From Adiantum capillus-veneris (taxonomy: Eukaryota > Streptophyta > Polypodiopsida > Polypodiales > Pteridaceae), in the NCBI GenBank assembly GCA_014529385.2, contig CM043960.1, positions 71,053,410 through 71,117,409 on the forward strand: a DNA stretch of 64,000 nt, written 5' to 3'. Both the position numbers and the translations under genes were made by a program. The notes under the pieces are model-generated. The model had not been told where the DNA came from and ran no database searches. It saw only the letters and a list, made by a program, of their open reading frames with translations. Positions 60,838 through 64,000 of this stretch are shown piece by piece. The stretch's first letter is position 1. Every line of letters begins with the position of its first letter.

Positions 60838-62488
60838 AAATGAAATGAAATGAAATGTAATATTAATGTCTTCAAAAGGCCAAAATGACCTATGAGACCA
60901 AGAGGTTACATGTGGTGAATCTAATACTAGGTCTGGGTACCAAAAGTACAAAGAAGTGAAAAGAAAATAGTCGGTAGGGGTGGGTTGAAAGCTGAAACAA
61001 AGGGGATACAAAGGGTGAGCTGATACAATGGAGCTCTTTGACAGTAGAGGCATCGTATACAGATACATCAGTATCCAAAAGGCTGTAGAGGTTCAATGTC
61101 CTTCGAGGTAAGCCCTCTGTCGGGACGGCTCCTATGTCGCGCCAATATGGTATGGATCCTCTATCGCAATCTACGTTGATGTCGAGAGGACCCCCTCATC
61201 CGTGGGCAACGGGACCGCCCCAACTCTAATCGCCCGATCCAATAGTATGCCTCTGGTGCTGCTATGCTGTGGGGGCTGCTCGAACTCCACTGTCTGTGAC
61301 TGAAAGAAATCTGTAATCTGCCGCTGTTGCTGGATCTCTCTCATTGTGCCCCTCTTCAAGAGGTCCTCTTTGTGTCTACGAATCTCCAGTAAGTATAATC
61401 CAAGGAATCTATGATCCTGGTATCTCATGACTCTAGAAAGTGGTCCAAAACCCTCTGAATAGACAGTGAAAGCGGCCTTGTATCTCATAGTATATTGGGC
61501 AGTGACATATGTAATGTAGGTCTGTCTCGGTCTCTATCTAGCACACCTAACAAATCCTGGACTCAGCGAGTACTACTCTAAATCTACATGTCTCGATGTC
61601 TAGCTGATGTGAGGATGTGCATATCTGACCAATAGTACATCGTACCGCGTGGGATAGTTGAGTATCCATGTATCCTAGTCTGATCACAAATCCATCCTCC
61701 GTAAGCTGGAGAAGATGCTCTCTATAGCAAGACATCTTCGTACCCAACTCATGTGTAGGCTGTATCCATGTCCTCTTCGTATCCAACTGAATCAAGTCCT
61801 ATCTGATCAGCCTGGTAATCTCTGCCCTAGTGAGGGAGATGGGAGGGTGCGTCAAGAGTACTGAAATGGGGGTAGCTGATCCATACTAAATCCATGTAAC
61901 TGAAACCAAGATGCCATCTCTGCAAACCGACATGAGCTATCTCCCTGAAATGCCAACTATCACAAAGACTCTAGTGCTAATCGAGCATATCTATCTCTAG
62001 GGAGAGCCCAGGTGCTATGCATAAATGAAATTGATCGAGTGAGTGCCTCCACTACCAATAGAGGAGCAGTGAGCTCTGCCCTAACAATGTCATGTAGTAC
62101 TAACGCGTTGGCTCTAATCATCCAAGAAATCATGGACACCAAGGGCATCTCCATCCATCAGTACTGCCAGCTCTGCTATGATGATCAACTGAGGGGCCCC
62201 ATATCTCCACTCCGTACAGCATGGCCAAAGTGACCAAAGTGTCAAAGAGCCAAAGCTTTGTCCGAGGTTCTTGGAACTGAACCTGCGAACATATCCTCTC
62301 AAGTCTCCCCAGTGTTGCCTAGGCTCTGGTCAATCTCATTGAAAACCACCCCAAGATAAGTATATGCATCTACATACTCCACAGTCTCTCAACCATATGT
62401 AAAAGTGGGGGCGGACCTCCTTACCTACTGCGTCGTAGTGTTAAACACCATTACCTTGGTCTTACCAAGGTTCACAGACAATCCATTG

Positions 62489-62494
<6 letters not shown>
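60838..62494 (-). mobile_element. 5'-truncated LINE (I)
   Basis: On minus it starts in the late RT region exactly at the (GA)n array, runs through the ORF2 C-terminus and ends in a 3' UTR with the family signature (TCATTTTGGCCTTTTGAAG at about 60872-60890) and (CATTT)3. Here no long (TC)n follows, only TTTCCCTCCTT. Confidence 0.88.
61171..62494 (-). pseudogene. LINE I ORF2 C-terminal fragment
   Basis: Pieces in changing frames: LGKTKV and TFTYG near 62460-62400 (following YADD in intact copies), PLVSMISWMIRANALV (62110), RYARLALES, LDTKRTWIQPTHELGTKMSCYREHLLQLTEDGFV (61700), a TQLSHAVRCTIGQICTSSHQ block, then RVMRYQDHRFLGLYLLEIRRH (61420) and a RGILLDRAI end. The CxxC zinc motif is lost around 61520. 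Many stops. Confidence 0.82.

Positions 62495-62540
<46 letters not shown>
62495..62540. repeat. (GA)n array between LINE I and LINE J
   Basis: 46 bp; in minus sense it is the (TC)n tail of J, with I starting right after it. Confidence 0.97.
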
Positions 62541-62543
<3 letters not shown>

Positions 62544-63771
62544 AATGATATATTGACATCTTCAATGATATATTGACATCTTCAAAAGGCCAAAATGACC
62601 TATGAGACCAATCCATTACAAACGGGTGAATCTGATACCATGTCTAGGTACAAAAAGAAAAATAGATACCAAAATGAATCTAGAAGTGCTACTATCTCAA
62701 AATGTGTGGGGTATGTGTGACCACTAATATAATGGATGCCACTGCAAGAGGGTGATATAAGGGCAATGAATCCATCCTCATTTGTACTCTGGATGTCAAT
62801 ATAGTATGGCTTGAATCCTCTGCTGTAATCTTCGTCGATGATGTGAAGCTCCTCTCCTTAGTGGCAGGCGTCTCGATCTCCCTAGATCCAACGATCGGTC
62901 AATGAGAGTACCGTATGAGTTGAGCGTTGCAGTGGTGGCTGCTCCTGTAACTGTCTAGTGTCTTGTGTGAAGAAATCGGTAATTTGTCTTTGGGATTGAC
63001 TCTCTTCAAATCTCCTTAGTAAACTATCTCTGTCTCTGTGTAACTCAAGTAGATACAATCCAAGGCATCTTTGGTCTTGATCTATGGGATAGTGGAAGCG
63101 TCCCCCGTATCTCGTAGTGCATTCTACACTGACATATATAATTCATCTCCATCTCTGGCTCTGTATAGCATAGACGAAATATCATGTTGGCTGCTAGTAT
63201 CCCTTTGAATCTACCAGTCTCAATCTCAAGCTGGTGGGAAGATGTCAGTATCTGACCAACGGCACACCGTGACCCATGAGATAGGTGTGTATCCATATAG
63301 TTGGGTCAAATAACAAACCCATCCCCTGTGATTTGGAGAAGATGCTCTTTATAGAAAGCCCTCTTCGTACCCAACTCCTATGTCGGCTCTATCCATGTCC
63401 TCCTAGTGTCCAACTGGGTCAACTCCTGGCAAATGAGTCCAATAATCTCCACCCATGTAAGAGACGGTGATGGTGCATCAAGGGAGTACTTGAAGGGAGG
63501 CAAGATGTCCATGTTGAAGCCATGCATCTAGAACCATGATGACATTTGTGCATACCAGCATGATGTGTCCCCCTATAAAGCTAACTGTTTGGAGGACTCG
63601 AGAGCCAATCTAGCATGGTACTATCCCATAAGCTGTGCCTAAAGGAGACTGATCTGGTAAGCGCCTCTTATCTCCATAGAGGGGGCTGCTGACGCCGCTC
63701 TAATGATCTCGTGGCACGGAACCCCTGGCTCTAATCAGCCAACAGATCTTAGATACCAAGGGCCTCTCTCC
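62541..63771 (-). mobile_element. 5'-truncated LINE (J)
   Basis: On minus: late ORF2, 3' UTR with the signature (TCATTTTGGCCTTTTGAAG at about 62580-62598), then (TC)n. A 22-bp stretch of the signature region (ATGATATATTGACATCTTCA) is tandemly doubled at 62546-62586. Confidence 0.88.
62880..63771 (-). pseudogene. LINE J ORF2 C-terminal fragment
   Basis: Broken frames match LINE D from the LISMISRLIRAKAS region (near 63740) through SWF/FNMD/PPF (63510), an EHLLQI.GDGFV block (63330), MDTHLSHGSRCAVGQILTSSHQLEIETGRFKG (63290) and FRLCYTEPEMEMNYICQC, where the first Cys of the CxxC zinc motif is Phe, giving FRLC. Stops and shifts throughout. It begins at 63771, next to the Copia-like sequence. 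Confidence 0.8.
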
Positions 63772-63819
63772 TAGCTAAGAAAGTACGAGAAGCACTTGTA
63801 TTACTTTGCAGAATCAATC

Positions 63820-64000
63820 ATGTCGGCATCTTCAAGTGCTGGTAGCGATGCTACTCCACTTTGCATTCTTCCACCAGCCTTCACGGAAGGCAAGCTTGAT
63901 GGTACCATCTACACAATAAGGAAATTCAAAAAATTTTCAATTTTGGCTTCGTGTGAATTGCTGGATAAGATGTTGGGGTCAAATGGTGCATACCCGGAGC
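63820..64000 (+). pseudogene. Start of a Copia-type gag, cut by the window edge
   Basis: From ATG 63820 the frame is open to the window end (60 codons) and encodes a Ser-rich start, then FTEGKLDGTIYTIRKFKKFSI, which matches the F/LDGTNYTxWKxKMxxxL pattern at the N-terminus of plant Copia gag proteins (UBN2/DUF4219 type). Whether the rest is intact cannot be seen; it is listed as pseudogene only because the usual Trp is Arg here. Confidence 0.65.

Overview
The window looks like transposon-dominated nuclear DNA of a land plant with a large genome, most probably a seed-free plant such as a fern; the lineage is inferred, not proven. The evidence is plant-type LTR retrotransposons (tRNA-iMet primer sites, a Tat-like Gypsy element with an accessory ORF, Copia gag), plant L1 LINEs, long (TC)n arrays, and exons of a plant-type SKI2 helicase with GT-AG introns. 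I see no prokaryotic gene, CRISPR array, rRNA or tRNA gene.

1-22 kb is a nest. A minus-strand Gypsy element (B; 5' LTR 21379-21944, probable 3' LTR 1-468) is split by a complete plus-strand relative (A; 6585-18121, TSD GGTTG). A carries a third-level insertion, a hAT-like MITE (16154-16888, 8-bp TSD), inside its accessory ORF. A 5'-truncated LINE (C) occupies about 1089-5640.

22-28.4 kb holds an unassigned promoter-like stretch, an L1 fragment (P) containing a solo LTR (T), three exons of a SKI2-type helicase on the minus strand (25508-26086, the only host gene recognised), and a truncated minus-strand Gypsy pol (F).

28.4-35.4 kb holds LINE D, nearly intact, followed head to tail by two 5'-truncated relatives (G, H); each body is bounded by (TC)n arrays. 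35.4-41.1 kb holds a 5' LTR with primer site (Q) and a LINE (R) broken by a solo LTR and by a small non-autonomous LTR element (O).

41-50.6 kb holds unassigned DNA, an LTR start, two (TC)n arrays around a repeated leader, and LINE E, broken by a 1.98-kb solo-LTR-like insertion (S). 50.6-60.6 kb holds a Gypsy protease fragment (M), a nearly full-length minus-strand L1 (L), a (TC)n array, a plus-strand L1 fragment (K) and a second Gypsy gag-protease fragment (N). 60.8-63.8 kb holds two minus-strand LINE 3' fragments (I, J) joined through a (GA)n array, and the window ends in the start of a Copia-like gag.

The most interesting signal is a LINE family whose copies end in a conserved 3' signature followed by (TC)n instead of poly(A), with neighbouring copies starting where a (TC)n array stops. 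This suggests insertion into TC microsatellites. Most coding regions are broken by nonsense changes and frameshifts; LINE D is closest to intact.
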